In this document: piece by piece, positions 1-12,480 of the stretch
Numbering within the stretch: the first letter of the stretch is position 1
Layout: each line of letters starts with the position of its first letter
Source of the DNA: Hybos culiciformis
Lineage: Eukaryota > Arthropoda > Insecta > Diptera > Hybotidae
DNA length: 64,000 bases
Assembly (NCBI GenBank): GCA_964007475.1
Contig: OZ023275.1
Location: 35,397,381-35,461,380, forward strand
Reading direction: 5' to 3'
The notes under the pieces: generated by a model
Seen by the model: the letters and a program-made list of their open reading frames with translations, nothing else
Told to the model about the DNA's origin: nothing
Databases searched by the model: none
Program-made: the position numbers and the translations under genes

Positions 1-372
1 ACATCATCATTTTTATACAAATATTAAAAAAAAAAAAAAAAAACATAAAATTTGTTGATTTAGTTAATGTGCGTAATAATTTCAATTAATTTTTATTTTG
101 ATTACATCTATAGTTATGCAAAACAGAACGATAAAATATGAATGGAGAAAAATTTAGATTTTTACATGATTACATCATATACTAAATAGTACGCGCAACA
201 AATCATCAGGAAGTTTAAATTTTTGCTCCAATAATAAACAATAAGGAAAAAAACATTTTTTTGATTAATTTAATTTTATAAGGCATAATTGATTTAAAAA
301 TAAAAAAAAAACAAATTATTGAAAGGCGAGATAAATTTAATAAGAAAAATAAAATTTATGTATATAATATAG
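1..372. other. AT-rich non-coding flank, no gene seen
   Basis: Homopolymer A/T runs and stop codons in all frames; no exon-like open stretch. Positions 365-372 (TAATATAG) are the left target-site copy of the MITE that follows. If the C1-domain gene continues to lower coordinates this is part of its intron. Confidence 0.5.
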
Positions 373-627
373 CAGACAAGCCCAAACTGCGGCTCATGAG
401 CCGCATGCGGCTCTTTGATTTTTTTTTGTGGCTCAATAAATTATTAAGTTTAACTGAAATTTTGTATTTTATTATATAATTTTCTTATAATTTTTCAGAT
501 TTTTGTGCACATATTTATTATTATAATAAAATTTGAATTTTAGTTTGCATTGAAAATTTTTCGGCTCTACAGTATTTTACGATTTTCGAACATGCGGCTC
601 ACCACACAAAACCTTTGAGCACCCCTG
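373..627. mobile_element. 255-bp hAT-type MITE with 8-bp TSD
   Basis: Non-autonomous DNA transposon. The left end starts CAGACAAGCCCAAACTG. The right end, read inward on the minus strand, starts CAGGGGTGCTCAAAGG. The two share a CAG start and a GCnCAAA core. Both flanks carry the same 8 bases, TAATATAG (365-372 and 628-635), a perfect target-site duplication of hAT length. The motif GCGGCTC and its complement recur several times near both ends (about 389-412 and 594-600), the kind of subterminal repeat that hAT transposases bind. There is no coding capacity inside. The element sits in the presumed intron of the C1-domain gene. Confidence 0.9.
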
Positions 628-3600
628 TAATATAGAAAATAGCCGAAATGTTCTAATTAAAAAAAATGTAATGTAAGGCATAAACATTTTTTTTTGTTAA
701 ATATTGTACTTATATATTATATATTATTTATAATTTCATTAGAATTAAAATTGCACAACCCACAAAAAAAAATTAAAAATTGAGTTTTTTTATTTATTGA
801 CCCGATGGAAAATCTGGTATAAAAAAAAGCAGAAATATTATAACTAAAACTACTTTATTTTCTTATTTTCTTGTAATATGTGCTTACAATCTTGCATTTA
901 CTATTAAAAATATGACATCTGCGATACTATAGCTTATAAGCTCGATGGGAAATCATTTATAAAATACAGTAGAAAGATTATAACTAACTAGCGCCATGTG
1001 CTCAAAATCTTCCCAAAAATCTACAGAGGAAATTAATTGCCACAAAAGTTCCTGCACTAAAATAAAAGTTCTTATTGCTCTTTCTAGTGAATAATAAATT
1101 TAAATATTAAATCTCCAGTTTTTTTTTAGGTCTATTGACTTTATTTGTATAAAAAAATGTAAATTGATTTTTAAAAGGATATATATTCATATATATGCAG
1201 AGAAAACCATTTCTCAGTTTTTAAGTCATAAGTTTAAATTAATTTTCATTTTTTACCACGAAAATTATTATGAGAAAAAAACATAAATTTGTTGAATACC
1301 AGAAGTGCCTTTAACTTTATTTAAATAAATAATAATAATAGTAGTATGACACTATCACTCCCATTTCAAAACATTATAATGACTTTATATAATTTAATTT
1401 TTCTGTTTTTCTTTTTCTTAAAAATAAATGAAGAAATATTTTTTTAAATTCCTTAAATTTTGCTTCTGAAAATAATATTTTTTTTTTTGAAGATTTTTAA
1501 TATAAGATTTTGTTTATATTAAAAAAAATTGAATTTATATAAAAAAAAATAATAATAATAATAAAAATATAAAACAACTGTTTTTAACTTCATTTTCATG
1601 AATAATGAAAATTTCAAATTTTTATGCTTATTATTTATACATAGGATTGATTGTTTAAAAAAAAAAACGAAAAATAAAGATAAAAAAAAAATTTAATAAT
1701 CGTGAAAACATTTAGAAGAAAACTATACAAAAAGAAAAAAACAAACACTATACTTTCAATTATTAAAGCAATAAACCGCAAAATGAACAATATTTTATGT
1801 TCATTTGAATAACCAAAATGCATAAATACCTACTGCGATATTTTATTACCAATTTTATTTCTTTTTTTTTATATACCTAAGTCAAGATCACGAAAATAAT
1901 TTTGAAAAGAAAAGCAGCGCAGAAAAAGTTATATATTTTCAAGACAACACACAAGACAAAATGCATTGCAGAGAAGAAAAATAAAATTTTCTTTGTTTTT
2001 TTTTTTTTTTTTCATTTTCTTCTTTTTTGCCATAATCTTTACCTAAGATAAAACTGCTTTATTTTTGTTTATGTTTTACTTGATTTTGAAACTAGAATCT
2101 TTTACTTGGATGAAAATTTTTCCATATATATATAATTTTTTTTTTTTAATTTTCCCATGGAAATTAAATCATATTTTGTGGTTTTATCTTATTATATGAA
2201 AAAAAAGAAAAAAAAAATGTTAAACCCCAAGAATATTGTTTAAAATGGATATGGAAGGCATATTGAAAGAAAAAATAATAAATATTTTCTTTAATGCAAA
2301 ATTAATTTCATTTGTTTATTATTTTTTCACTTTATTTAACTCACATTATTATCAAATGACAGTTTTTTTGTTTTTTATAAACTTGTTTCTGAGATTAAAA
2401 ATAAAATTTGTTATGACATATAAATATAATTATTTTGACATTAATAAAGTATTTAATGTCCTTGTGTTTTAGCATTGCAGATAGTATTTAACATTGCCAA
2501 TAGTGTTAAGAATTGCTATATATATACATGTAGCTATGTCCTACACTGAAGAAAAAAAAACTCAAAGGAAAATTACTGTTATAAGGAAAATTACTGTTAT
2601 ATTATTTACCAAAATTATAGTTTTATTATTTTTTCTAGAGAAAAACATATCATACAAAATGAGTTTCTGGAATTTTAATGTCGAACATCCTATAATCATA
2701 CGAACAGATATATTAAAAAAGATTTATTCTGGAAAAATATTTCCTAAAAAATAATATAAGTTTTCAAAAAAACACTAAAATCTTAAATCAAAATTTCAAT
2801 AGCCAGTATAATGTAATTAATTTTACGTTCAATATGATTTCAATCTTAATAGTTTATGTTAAATGTCCGAACAAACAAATTCCACAAATATAAAACTTTT
2901 TAAAAGACTTTATAGAGAAGTTTCATATAAATAGAAAATATAAAGAATTTTTTAAACTTATTCAATTACAAAATGCCTATGCTGTGTTTCTGATTGAAAA
3001 AAAATTTCTTTTTTTTTTTAAGTAAAAAGAAAAGATTGTAAACAAAAAAAATTATATTCCAGCCACTTTTGTTCCAAAGATAAATTAATTCTTTTTAAAA
3101 TTCTTTTTTTTTTTTTGAATAAATTTTTGATCCCTCCTTATTAATAAAATAATGTAAATAAAAACATTTTCACAGTCACTCAATTCAACAAAATTTAGCA
3201 GACCAAATTCAGTTTTTTTTTTTATACACATTTTGCTGCAGTTAGGAACAAAACTTTATAAGACTTCAATATACGATAAAAGAAAATAATGAACTTTATA
3301 TTTCAAATCAGTTTACTTACGTTCTGCTGAAACCATTAATTTTTTTTTGTGAAAAAATGCCACAATAATAGCAATTGGAATGAATATAGGTATATATTTC
3401 CTTTATGAAGTATATATACATGATGAAGTATCAGTTTATCTAAAACACAATTATAACATTGTAACTATATGCTAACTATGTAATGTTCATAATATGTATT
3501 ACAATTTTCTGTTTAATATTAATTAAATTCCAAATTGTGTAACGAAATATTCAAAATTTTCTAATAAATATTCAAACAGTTTCAATTTGTAAATAAAAAG

Positions 3601-4222
3601 AATATATATTAAATTGATATTGTGTGGTCTTTGTCATTATTTTTAATTTATACTGCTGAATAACAAACATGACTTTGCAGCAATCAATAATTGAATAGAT
3701 GACATATGAAAGCATATATATGCAAATATATGTTAATATGATTTATAAGATACTATTTTGCTATATTAAAAGAAATTTGTTTTTCCGAACTGAATATGAT
3801 AAGTCTTTTAAAGTGAATAAAAAATTAAAAATTTTAGTTTTCAAATACACAATTTTAAAATAAATGTTAAATTGTATTCATGAAAATCGTGAATTTTAGA
3901 CATTATTCAGAAAAATTAAAAAATTCTAGGTAAGCCAGTGTATTTTTCAATCAAGATGATTTATTAATATAAAGTGAAGAAAATTATTATTATTTTTATT
4001 TTTGAGAATTAAGCAATCATGCATAATCAACAAATCCTTAGAAATTTATTAAAAAAAAAAAATTTAATCCACAAACATAATATTCATAAGCATAATGTTG
4101 ATACATAGAAATTAACTTCAAATATAATTTTACCACAAAAGTAGTATTGATAGAATTTTAAGAGAAAAAAAAAACAGAAATTTAAAGAGATATAAAAATA
4201 AATAAAAAATAAATTCACTTAC
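628..4222 (-). other. Presumed intron of the C1-domain gene (3' side of exon 2)
   Basis: The intron begins, on the minus strand, with a consensus GTAAGTG donor at 4216-4222. No continuation exon carrying the missing C1 cysteine is visible down to position 1, so the acceptor probably lies outside the window. The stretch is AT-rich with many poly-A/T tracts and contains an 18-bp perfect tandem duplication at 2565-2600. The open frames here (1635-1823 minus, 2236-2472 plus and 2494-2754 plus) have low-complexity F/I/K/N composition and look like chance frames. Confidence 0.6.
2565..2600. repeat. 18-bp perfect tandem duplication
   Basis: The unit AAGGAAAATTACTGTTAT occurs twice back to back (2565-2582 and 2583-2600) with no mismatch. 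This is a small recent slippage or repair duplication in the intron. Confidence 0.9.
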
Positions 4223-5683
4223 CACCAAAGACGCACACCAACTGTGGCATATTAATTCACATTGCCTACATTTCACCACTAAACTTGGTTTTTTCATTAA
4301 TGATTCATGACACAACTGACACAATTTCCCCTTGAACAATTTCCATGAATGAAAATCATGCTCAACTAAATGACGATAAACATTCTGTTGCAGTTGTTGT
4401 TGTTGTTGCAACAATTGTTGATATTGCTGTTGCGGAACATACTGCTGAGGTAATAAAAATTGCTGATTTGTTCCATTTAAGATAAATTTATTAAATATTA
4501 TATTATTATTTAATTCAAATATTCTTTGGTTATTTTCAGTCTCTTGTTGTTGTTCTTGGTGTTGTTGAATAAAATAATCGTCCTCAGAATCTGTTGAACT
4601 TTTTTGTATTAAAATTGTAGGCACAGTACTATTTGGTGTTTTAATTAGAGTAGAATTAAATTTTCGATTTAATGTTGCACCAGCAGCAATAGTTTGAGGT
4701 GAAGCAATATTACGCGGATGCAAAGTTATAAAACGAGCATTATATTCATTGAGCCAAAAATTTTGATTAAATTTTTTAGTAGATTCTCTGTCTTCGTCAT
4801 CTTCTTCAATAACAAGCAATTCATCATCAATATACGGTATGCTGTCCAAATTATGAAGGGAGTCTTCATAAATATGTAATGTTGTTGTGGTGTTCATTTG
4901 AGGCGATTTGATATTCCTCTTTTCATTGGGTCCGCAAAGAAAAGTTGTTAATTCTTTTGAATCAATTGCAAAAGGGATTTCATCATAATCACCAGAACTT
5001 TTTTCAACATTATTATCGATTGTGTTATTAAATTTTTCTATATTAAAATGTGTGTCTTTGCTAATAAGCGAAACGGCCTGTTCATTAGAATTTTCCAATC
5101 TTTCAGCTAGTTGTTTCTGTGGGGAACATTTGCATTGCAAAATTTCTCTATTTTCAAAATTAATGGTATTATTTGATTCCATTTGTATTGCACCTTGAAT
5201 CGGTGGTGAATCGAAGTTTTCAATCTGATTGGAATCGTTTAACGTTTCTTCTTCTTCCAGCAATATACTCTCAGTTTTAGTATTTTTATTATTTGAAAAT
5301 TTAACACTATTCCTTTTGAGTTTAAGATTTTTTTGTTCATCTCTTTTGTTGTTCTTAATTTTTGTAATCTTCTGTTTACCAGATTTTGCATTAATGTTGT
5401 TATCCGAATTTTTCGATTTTTTTGTACCATTTGGAATGTTGGTTGTTGAACTGCTGCCAGCAATTTTGACATTCTCGTTAATTTTTTTCCCACTTTTTGT
5501 TATTATAATTCCATTCTTTTTATTATTATTACTGCTACTATTTTTTTTATTTATTGCTATTAAATCATTATCAGTGATTGATTTTTGTTTTGTTTGCTTT
5601 GTTATTGCAGCTGCTGGCAAAACTAATGGTCGTTTAGATTTTAATGAAGATGAAGCCAGTTGTAAATTGCTACTATCTTCAAT
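4223..5683 (-). CDS. C1-domain protein, coding exon 2 (internal exon)
   Basis: Internal exon of 1461 nt (487 codons, phase 0 at both ends) of a gene read right to left. On the minus strand it follows a pyrimidine tract and TTTCAG (5684-5689) and ends at a GTAAGT donor (4217-4222). Joined to exon 1 it gives residues 25-511. Residues about 50-130 are Lys/Asn/Ser-rich and basic, and the middle is acidic and disordered-looking. About residues 370-462 are Gln-rich, encoded by mixed CAA/CAG. Residues about 466-511 start a C1 zinc domain with the family spacing H-x12-C-x2-C-x13-C-x2-C-x4-H-x2-C. The last C-x7-C cysteine is missing here because the exon ends first and must come from the next exon. 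C1 domains bind diacylglycerol/phorbol ester or act as atypical protein-interaction modules. Some aromatic and glycine positions typical of lipid-binding C1 are not obvious, so lipid binding is uncertain. Rho-pathway regulators are among the families with such domains, but I cannot name this gene. Confidence 0.88.
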
Positions 5684-8600
5684 CTGAAATTAAAAAAAAA
5701 AAAAAACAAAATGTATATCTGTGTTATTATAAAATGATGAAAATATGTTGACGACTTTATTATTAAGATTAGTATATTGCAAAAAAATTATGTTAAGTAA
5801 GATAGAAACATATGTAAATACTCTTTTAAAAAAAACTTATTAAATTGGAATGAAAAGAAAATAAAAAATTTAAAAAAAAAATAAAGAACAGGACCTTATA
5901 AATGAACATTTATTAAAACATATATTTCAAATATGATTTTATTTTTTAATTTTACGTAAGTACTATTTAAGATTGTGATTTAGAGAAACGCTTCTCTATA
6001 CATAGAAAACTTTTTCTCATAACTATAAAACATTAGATTTTAACACATTATCTGTCATAAAAAAAAAATATATTAAAAACTGACAAAAAATCGTGTTATG
6101 TAATATTTGAAATAATATACAAACAAGCTTTCAGCAGAATGGTCAATGTCCTTTCTACACGTTATCAGAAATAATATTTAAACTATTAATTAAAAAAATA
6201 AATATAGGCGCTAATGATATTTTTATGCATATAGATAATTTTTTTCTTAAGCTGACTATAATTTTATTTTTAAATTTGACAAAAAAATTAAGTTTTAAAG
6301 ACAGCAACTTGAATTTTTTCTGATTAAAAGCTTTCTGGATAATTAACTGTATGTGCCTACTGTTTTAATTGCATCCAATATATATATTATATGTAATAAT
6401 ATGTGAGAGGCGTAATGGCATAACGTCTGTAATTATAACATTAATATTGTTTAATAAGTTAATTATAAGTTAGAGACAAGTTTAATATCAAAGGAAGGAA
6501 TAGCCGTTAATTTTAATATCTAATTATGTATATAATATGTATATATTATGTATATATGTTTATATTATGTATATAAGATAAACATATGTATCGCGCTATT
6601 AATAGTGTAGTTGTAAACTCGAAAACAAGAAATTAGATGTAAAATAATATTTAGCTTTGGAAATATGTACAAAATGCATTATTATGTAGATGTATTTTCT
6701 GATCACTTGGTTTTACTATCACTGAAGTAAGGATGGAAAGTCGAAAATGTACCCCAAAGCATTCAAATTTATGGTCCGAAAGATGACTAATATAATGTTC
6801 TACATTTAAGTTCCTTAAAAATTATCCTCAAAACTGAATTTTGAATGTTAACCTTAAAATTTATTAAATTGAAAAAATCACGGAAGATTATACGAAAACA
6901 TTTCATCTGATCAATTTAAATTATAAATTTACCTTCGTATATATAAAATATACATTAAGGAAGTAAGTGTAGCTGTTTTACATGTTACATGTAATTCTTT
7001 AAGATTCATAATAACATATCAATAAAACGAGTTTAATAATGGTTAATATTTATTCATATATGAAATTAAGGATTGTTAATATAATAAAAAAAATAACATT
7101 ATACTTATCGATTGATATATACAATACACCGCATCAACAGCAATAAAGATAAAAAGAAAAAACATTAAATCAATAAGATATTAAAGAATAAACAATATAT
7201 GTTCGCGGTTAATTTGATTTCTTTTCTGATATGAAAATACTTGTGGCTGATCGAAAAAAAATATTTACATATATACAAATTTATAAAGAGCATATAAAAT
7301 AAAAACTAAACCGCTATGAAATTATTTCTTATTATAATTTCAAGTAAAAATTCAACCATCAGAACGTTTTTTATTTTTTGTAATGATGGTCATTTAACAA
7401 TTCAATATATGATTTTTCATTTAGGTTTCATGTTGGAAGTTGATTAAAGTGACGGACGGCTTAATTATTGAAGAAACTAAATGAAATTATAAAATAAGTA
7501 ATGAAAATGGAAGAATTCTACATAAACTCAAGTGTTCAACTGAATTCAACGTATATACTTTCCAAAACAACATAAAGATTTGATTTAAAAGGATATGTTG
7601 AATTAATATTTTAGTGAAATCTACAAGTTTTTCAAGACAATACTATACTGGAGAATGACAAACAAGGTAAATGTAAGTTTTATTTTTCAAAAAATATGTT
7701 AAATTAAACATATATATTTGTATATATTAAATTTATGTTAAATTTTCTGAAATATCTTCTTTCAACCCCCATGTTAACATGATTTATCGTTTTTCACCGG
7801 AACAGTATATTTAACAGTGTTTACTATTAACGTATACATCTGCACCAGGCAATATTGGTTAAACATGGAATAGTAGTTAAATATTGTTTACCCAAGACAA
7901 TATTGAAATGTTAAAATATTTATAATCGAATTTAATGTATTAAAAAATTAAAAAAAAAAAACTAGCCCTTTTATACAATTTTTTCGCAGATGTCTTACCG
8001 TTGTTGTGTAAATTATGTTCTACCGTTCTACATTTATTTAATAATCATCATCATCGACCTAACAATTTATATTGCAATTATATTTACATACACATATAAG
8101 TAGTCATTTTTGTACTGAATTGCATTAAGATGTGCTAATGAACTAATAAAACTCTCGCCCACAATGCATTTAGATTTTTATGAATCTCTATGTTTTTTAT
8201 GTCTGTTACAATTTCTTTAATGCATTTTTTTTTATGATCTTTACCGAGATCGTCGTTATCCCTTTTCCAATAAATTTTCCATTTTAAAATTTTATTGTAC
8301 ACACATCAGATATACAAAAAAAAAATAATTATGTATATTTTCATATTATTTTATGACCAACATCAACATAATTTTTCATTTTTATTACTTTTTTTTTTGT
8401 CATTCTAAATCAAACCAAATGTAGTAATTTTTAATGCACAATAGTGTACAATATAGTGTGAAATGCATAACATAAATATTAATAGTAACTATATAGATTT
8501 TTTTTTATCAACAAAAAAAGGAAAACATTATTAAAATATTATATGAAAAAACCGAGTAAAGAATATGAGTAAGTCATTTGTCACCCTCTACTTAAAAATA

Positions 8601-11456
8601 GTTATCGATTTCTTAAACTATGTCTAATTTTTTTTTTATTATAATAATTGTAAAAAAAAAAAAAAATATGTTGTTCTGCATCATTAGACATTTACCATAT
8701 TTCGCTAAGGTTGTGGAGGTTTTTTTATACATTTACAAGGCACATAAATTATTGAAATTAGATGTTAAATTCATGAAGTAAATGCATTAGGGATAAAAAG
8801 AATAAAATTAATATGCTTATTATAGGTCTACTGAATTAGATAATTGAGTAATTAACATTATATTTCGGAACATTGATATAAAACAGAAAAAGTTTATTAA
8901 AAAATCATAAATCTTCCATTAAGGGAAACTAATATAGGGAGCATTTTAACACTATGGTTAGTTCATATATACAAAATAATGTCCGCGGAGAAATTTCAAG
9001 CCTTATCGTTTTAATTTAAAAAATTTTTTTTTGTTATACACAATTTTAAAAATTTTATCTTCAATTTTTGTCGAATTTGATATTTAAATATTAAATATTT
9101 TTTCCACTATTTGTAATTGCGATTAATTTCACTTCATTTGGCAAGCTTTTATAATTGATTTTTAAAAGCATACTCTCTTCAAGAACCTTTTATTTTCCAA
9201 GCCTACGTTTATATGGTATTTAAATTAAATTTCAATCATTGATGAACTTAAAAATCTGAAATTTTCATGTAGAACAAACATTTTAACCTCTTAACTTATT
9301 TTTTGTCCAAAAAATAGAACAGCAAACTCTCGACATGTTTTCAGCATTAAATTCTTTAATATATATAAAATTTATTTCCTCAAAAAGAAAAATGCATTGT
9401 CTTCTTTTTTTTTGTTGTGTGTTTGGACTGACAATGTTGTTCTTTTTAACTTTTCTTTTTTTCTTTTTTTTTTTGATAAATTAAAAACAAATTATGTTTT
9501 TATGTTATCCATCCATAAGAATAATATAACTTTGAATAGAATCAATAAAACGGAAATAAATTTTAATTTTAAGCAAAGACAGAGGATAAAAATATGAATC
9601 AAACAAGCACACAGGGAGGGTTCCATAAATTCATAATAAAAAAAAAAATTATTAAAGCAACATTAACAATGTTTTAAAAATATATATTTTTGAATAAACA
9701 TATAGATAAATTAAAAACCATATGTTATTTATTTTAATCTTTTAATGTTAATGAATTAACAAAAAAATTTATATATATTCATTTTTTGTTCTGGATTAAC
9801 AATTGGATATATAAGAAAAAAAACTTTTATTTTCCTTTGAGAATATTGTTGTAAAAGTCAAAAGAACTGGATAATGTAAATATTTAATAAAACTTGGCAC
9901 TATTTTTAATGCCCCAAAATAATGAAATATAGAAATGACATCAAAGAAATTAAAAAATTTAGTAAACAGGTTCAATCAAAATAATAATATTTACTTAATT
10001 GTGCGGCTTTCTAACATAGTTTCTTGTATTTTTGTGTAAATTAATATATATCTATATTTTGATTTAATTCCCAGAGTGAGTGACCAAAGTTCATTTTCAG
10101 TCTTTTTTGACTAATTTGATATGCTCTATTAAAAGCCGTGTAAATCACTTGGAGTGACTGAATACAAGTTATTATTTCTCGAACCATTTGATAAACTTTC
10201 AGCATATGGTATACTTTATGTCGAAATTTACCTTAATACGTCCTAATAGTTGTTTGAAAAGAAAAATAAAATAATAAAACCATACTGAAGACCAAGTAAA
10301 AAAACATACACATAGGAATCATAGCGCGTGTGTAAATTTTTTGTCTGAACTAACGCCTGGTTATATACATATATTTTTATTGTATAAAGAAATTATGGAA
10401 TTTGACGTAATTTATCATTTAAAATTGAATAAGGAAAGAAAAAAAACCTTTTTCTACCAATCGAACCATTCTTTTTTTTTTATTTTAACATTTATCCATA
10501 ACATATTTGCTCAAATTGTTTATTTAATTCATTTGAAAATACTTAAAAAAAAAAACTTGATAAACAATATTTTTTCATGATTGTTCTACTGTCAAAGAGT
10601 CATTAATATCCGCATTGTATTTGACAATGCAACACGAAAAAATGTCTGTGCTAAAATTGAATTAAAGAAATTACAATTAAATATGCGTTGCTTTTGGAAT
10701 TTTCTCAAAACGAAATCTTTAAAAGCAGCAGTATGAACTGCTTTAGAAGTTTTAGTATATGAAGTTCTGATTTTGAAAGTACTTTACTAAAAGCTACATT
10801 TTACTTACTTCTGTACATTCACGACTGTTTTATATGATCCCTTGAACTTTGTATAAAACCTTTGGCCATTAAGATAAAATCGAGACTTCCTTTGAAATCA
10901 TCAGTCATTAGCCAGTTTAATATTTTTATTTGTTAATGGTATTATAATTGTTATCAAGAATAACTCATTTTATTACAAGAAGTATGTAAATATAATTTTA
11001 AATTTTTGTATCAAAATTTAACAAAAAAAATAAGACTATCTTTAAAATTTTATTGAAACAAAAAGAATTTGTTTATGCAAACCCATTTTATGTTTTATTA
11101 TCATTATTATAATATTCTTGTATTGTAATTGTTCGCATTTTTATAATAAAGTGCTCCTAAATTTTAAACGTATTATGTGCTTAAGAACGTGTTGGAATTT
11201 ATTTTCCTTATGATTTTATGTCTTTTAATTTAATGTTCATGTTTCATCTGCTGCATACATTTTGTAAATAATATTTTTAACAAATTTATTTTGCACATTT
11301 ATAATAAAATTGGATACCATAAAATATATACATAAACTATAATCATAATTAGCTCTATTCTTATAATATGATTTTACATTATTTTCCTTTGGCAATCTTA
11401 TTTTTATTCAGTCAAACTTTCTAATCGGTTAAAAATTTAATTTTGGCACGTCATAG
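5684..11456 (-). other. Long intron of the C1-domain gene, 3' part
   Basis: AT-rich sequence between exon 2 and the small ORF at 11457. I see no convincing exon. Short segments here resemble segments between 48.9 and 58.3 kb: the exon-2 acceptor region, 9542-9560 and 11182-11219. A run of TATA/ATGTATAT repeats lies at about 6528-6580. Open frames such as 9397-9597 and 10341-10580 are rich in F, I, K and N with poly-A/T runs and are not supported. Confidence 0.55.
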
Positions 11457-11702
11457 TTATGTGCAGTTTTTGACTATGTATACGTATCTTATGTCCATTT
11501 CTTCTCCACCCCCGAGACCACAGAACTTTTTTATAATTATAAACAGGGAAAATTGTACGATTTTTTTTTGAATTCTCTGCCATTTAACTTTTTCCCAGTT
11601 AACTGATCTACATTTGTCCCTGAGAACATTTCCTTGAATTCGACTTCGTACAATTCCACTCAAGTACAACAAACAAAATAAGCAAAATAAACGAATTTTC
11701 AT
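11457..11702 (-). CDS. Possible small secreted peptide (hypothetical)
   Basis: An 81-codon ORF from a true ATG (11700-11702). The first ~20 residues form a basic start (MKIR) followed by a hydrophobic Cys/Leu-rich stretch ending near GIVRS, which looks like a signal peptide. The mature part would be basic with cysteines and a Gly-Gly-Gly-Glu-Glu patch. A TATATAG-like sequence lies about 40 bases upstream on the minus strand, and an AATAAA signal lies downstream near 11405. The codon mix is less monotone than in neighbouring chance frames. It sits inside the long intron of the C1-domain gene, on the same strand. I do not recognise the family; it could still be a chance ORF. Confidence 0.25.
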   Translation of the reverse strand: MKIRLFCLFCLLYLSGIVRSRIQGNVLRDKCRSVNWEKVKWQRIQKKIVQFSLFIIIKKFCGLGGGEEMDIRYVYIVKNCT

Positions 11703-12269
11703 TCACACAAAAAAAAACTTAAAACCATACCCTATTTTCTATATATTTACAGACTAAATTTAATTTCAACTAAATATATGATAACATTTGCGTCAGTTGA
11801 AGTTGTCTAAATGATTTATTATTTTTATGGTTTACTTTAAAATAAGAAGAAAAATGTAAAAAAAAAAAAGTCTTTCACCAAATATAATATATAATACACA
11901 AAAAATATTAATTTCAATTTGAATGGTACTTGGAGTGCATATAGAAAAAAATTTCTATGTTTCATTAAAAATGCAATTGCTACATTTTGAATACAATTTG
12001 ATTGTAGGTTTTCTGAATATTTGTGAAACTCTTGACCCCTGGTGAAAAATATAAAAAATGTTTATTTTTTCATATTTTTAAGAATTTTTTATTTAACACA
12101 CCGAATATCAAAAGACCGCCACCTCAAAGAAAATGAATAATATTAGTTATGTTAGAAATAGAATTTTTTTTTACAAAAATCTTCCTAAGGATATCCAGTT
12201 TATTATAATGTAAAAAAAAAATCAGAACAGTCCCTCAACATTTCGATTTAGAATAATTTTTGAGCAATG

Positions 12270-12480
12270 TTTTTTAATATTTCTATAATCGCTCTCCACC
12301 GAAGAACGCTCCAATAATTGGTCACAAATTGAGGATGAACATTTCTTGAATTTGGCAATGATTTTTCATTGGATATTTTTTATTATTGACTTGTTTTGTC
12401 CCGGTGTCATGTCAAGTTTAGGACTTATAAGATAGTTCTTAAAAAGAATTTTTACGAACCGTTGGCAGTTGAGTGCTTCT
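12270..12480 (-). pseudogene. Coding-like relic, possibly transposase-derived
   Basis: On the minus strand, two stop-interrupted stretches use mixed, relatively GC-rich codons. One, near 12358-12470, reads like K/N/Y-rich coding sequence. The other (about 12228-12340) includes the peptide LLERSSVESDYRNIKKHC. The short Ser-Ser-Val-Glu-Ser motif followed by N-x-K resembles C-terminal ends of some insect transposases, from memory and unverified. The stretches are in different frames, so if real this is a decayed copy. Confidence 0.2.

Noticed and set aside
5239..5493. 84-codon minus-strand frame inside exon 2
   Set aside because: Alternative frame of the real exon, without splice or domain support.
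5229..5687. 152-codon plus-strand open frame
   Set aside because: It is the reverse-strand shadow of the well-supported minus-strand exon; its Leu/Phe-rich peptide comes from reading the Lys/Asn codons backwards.
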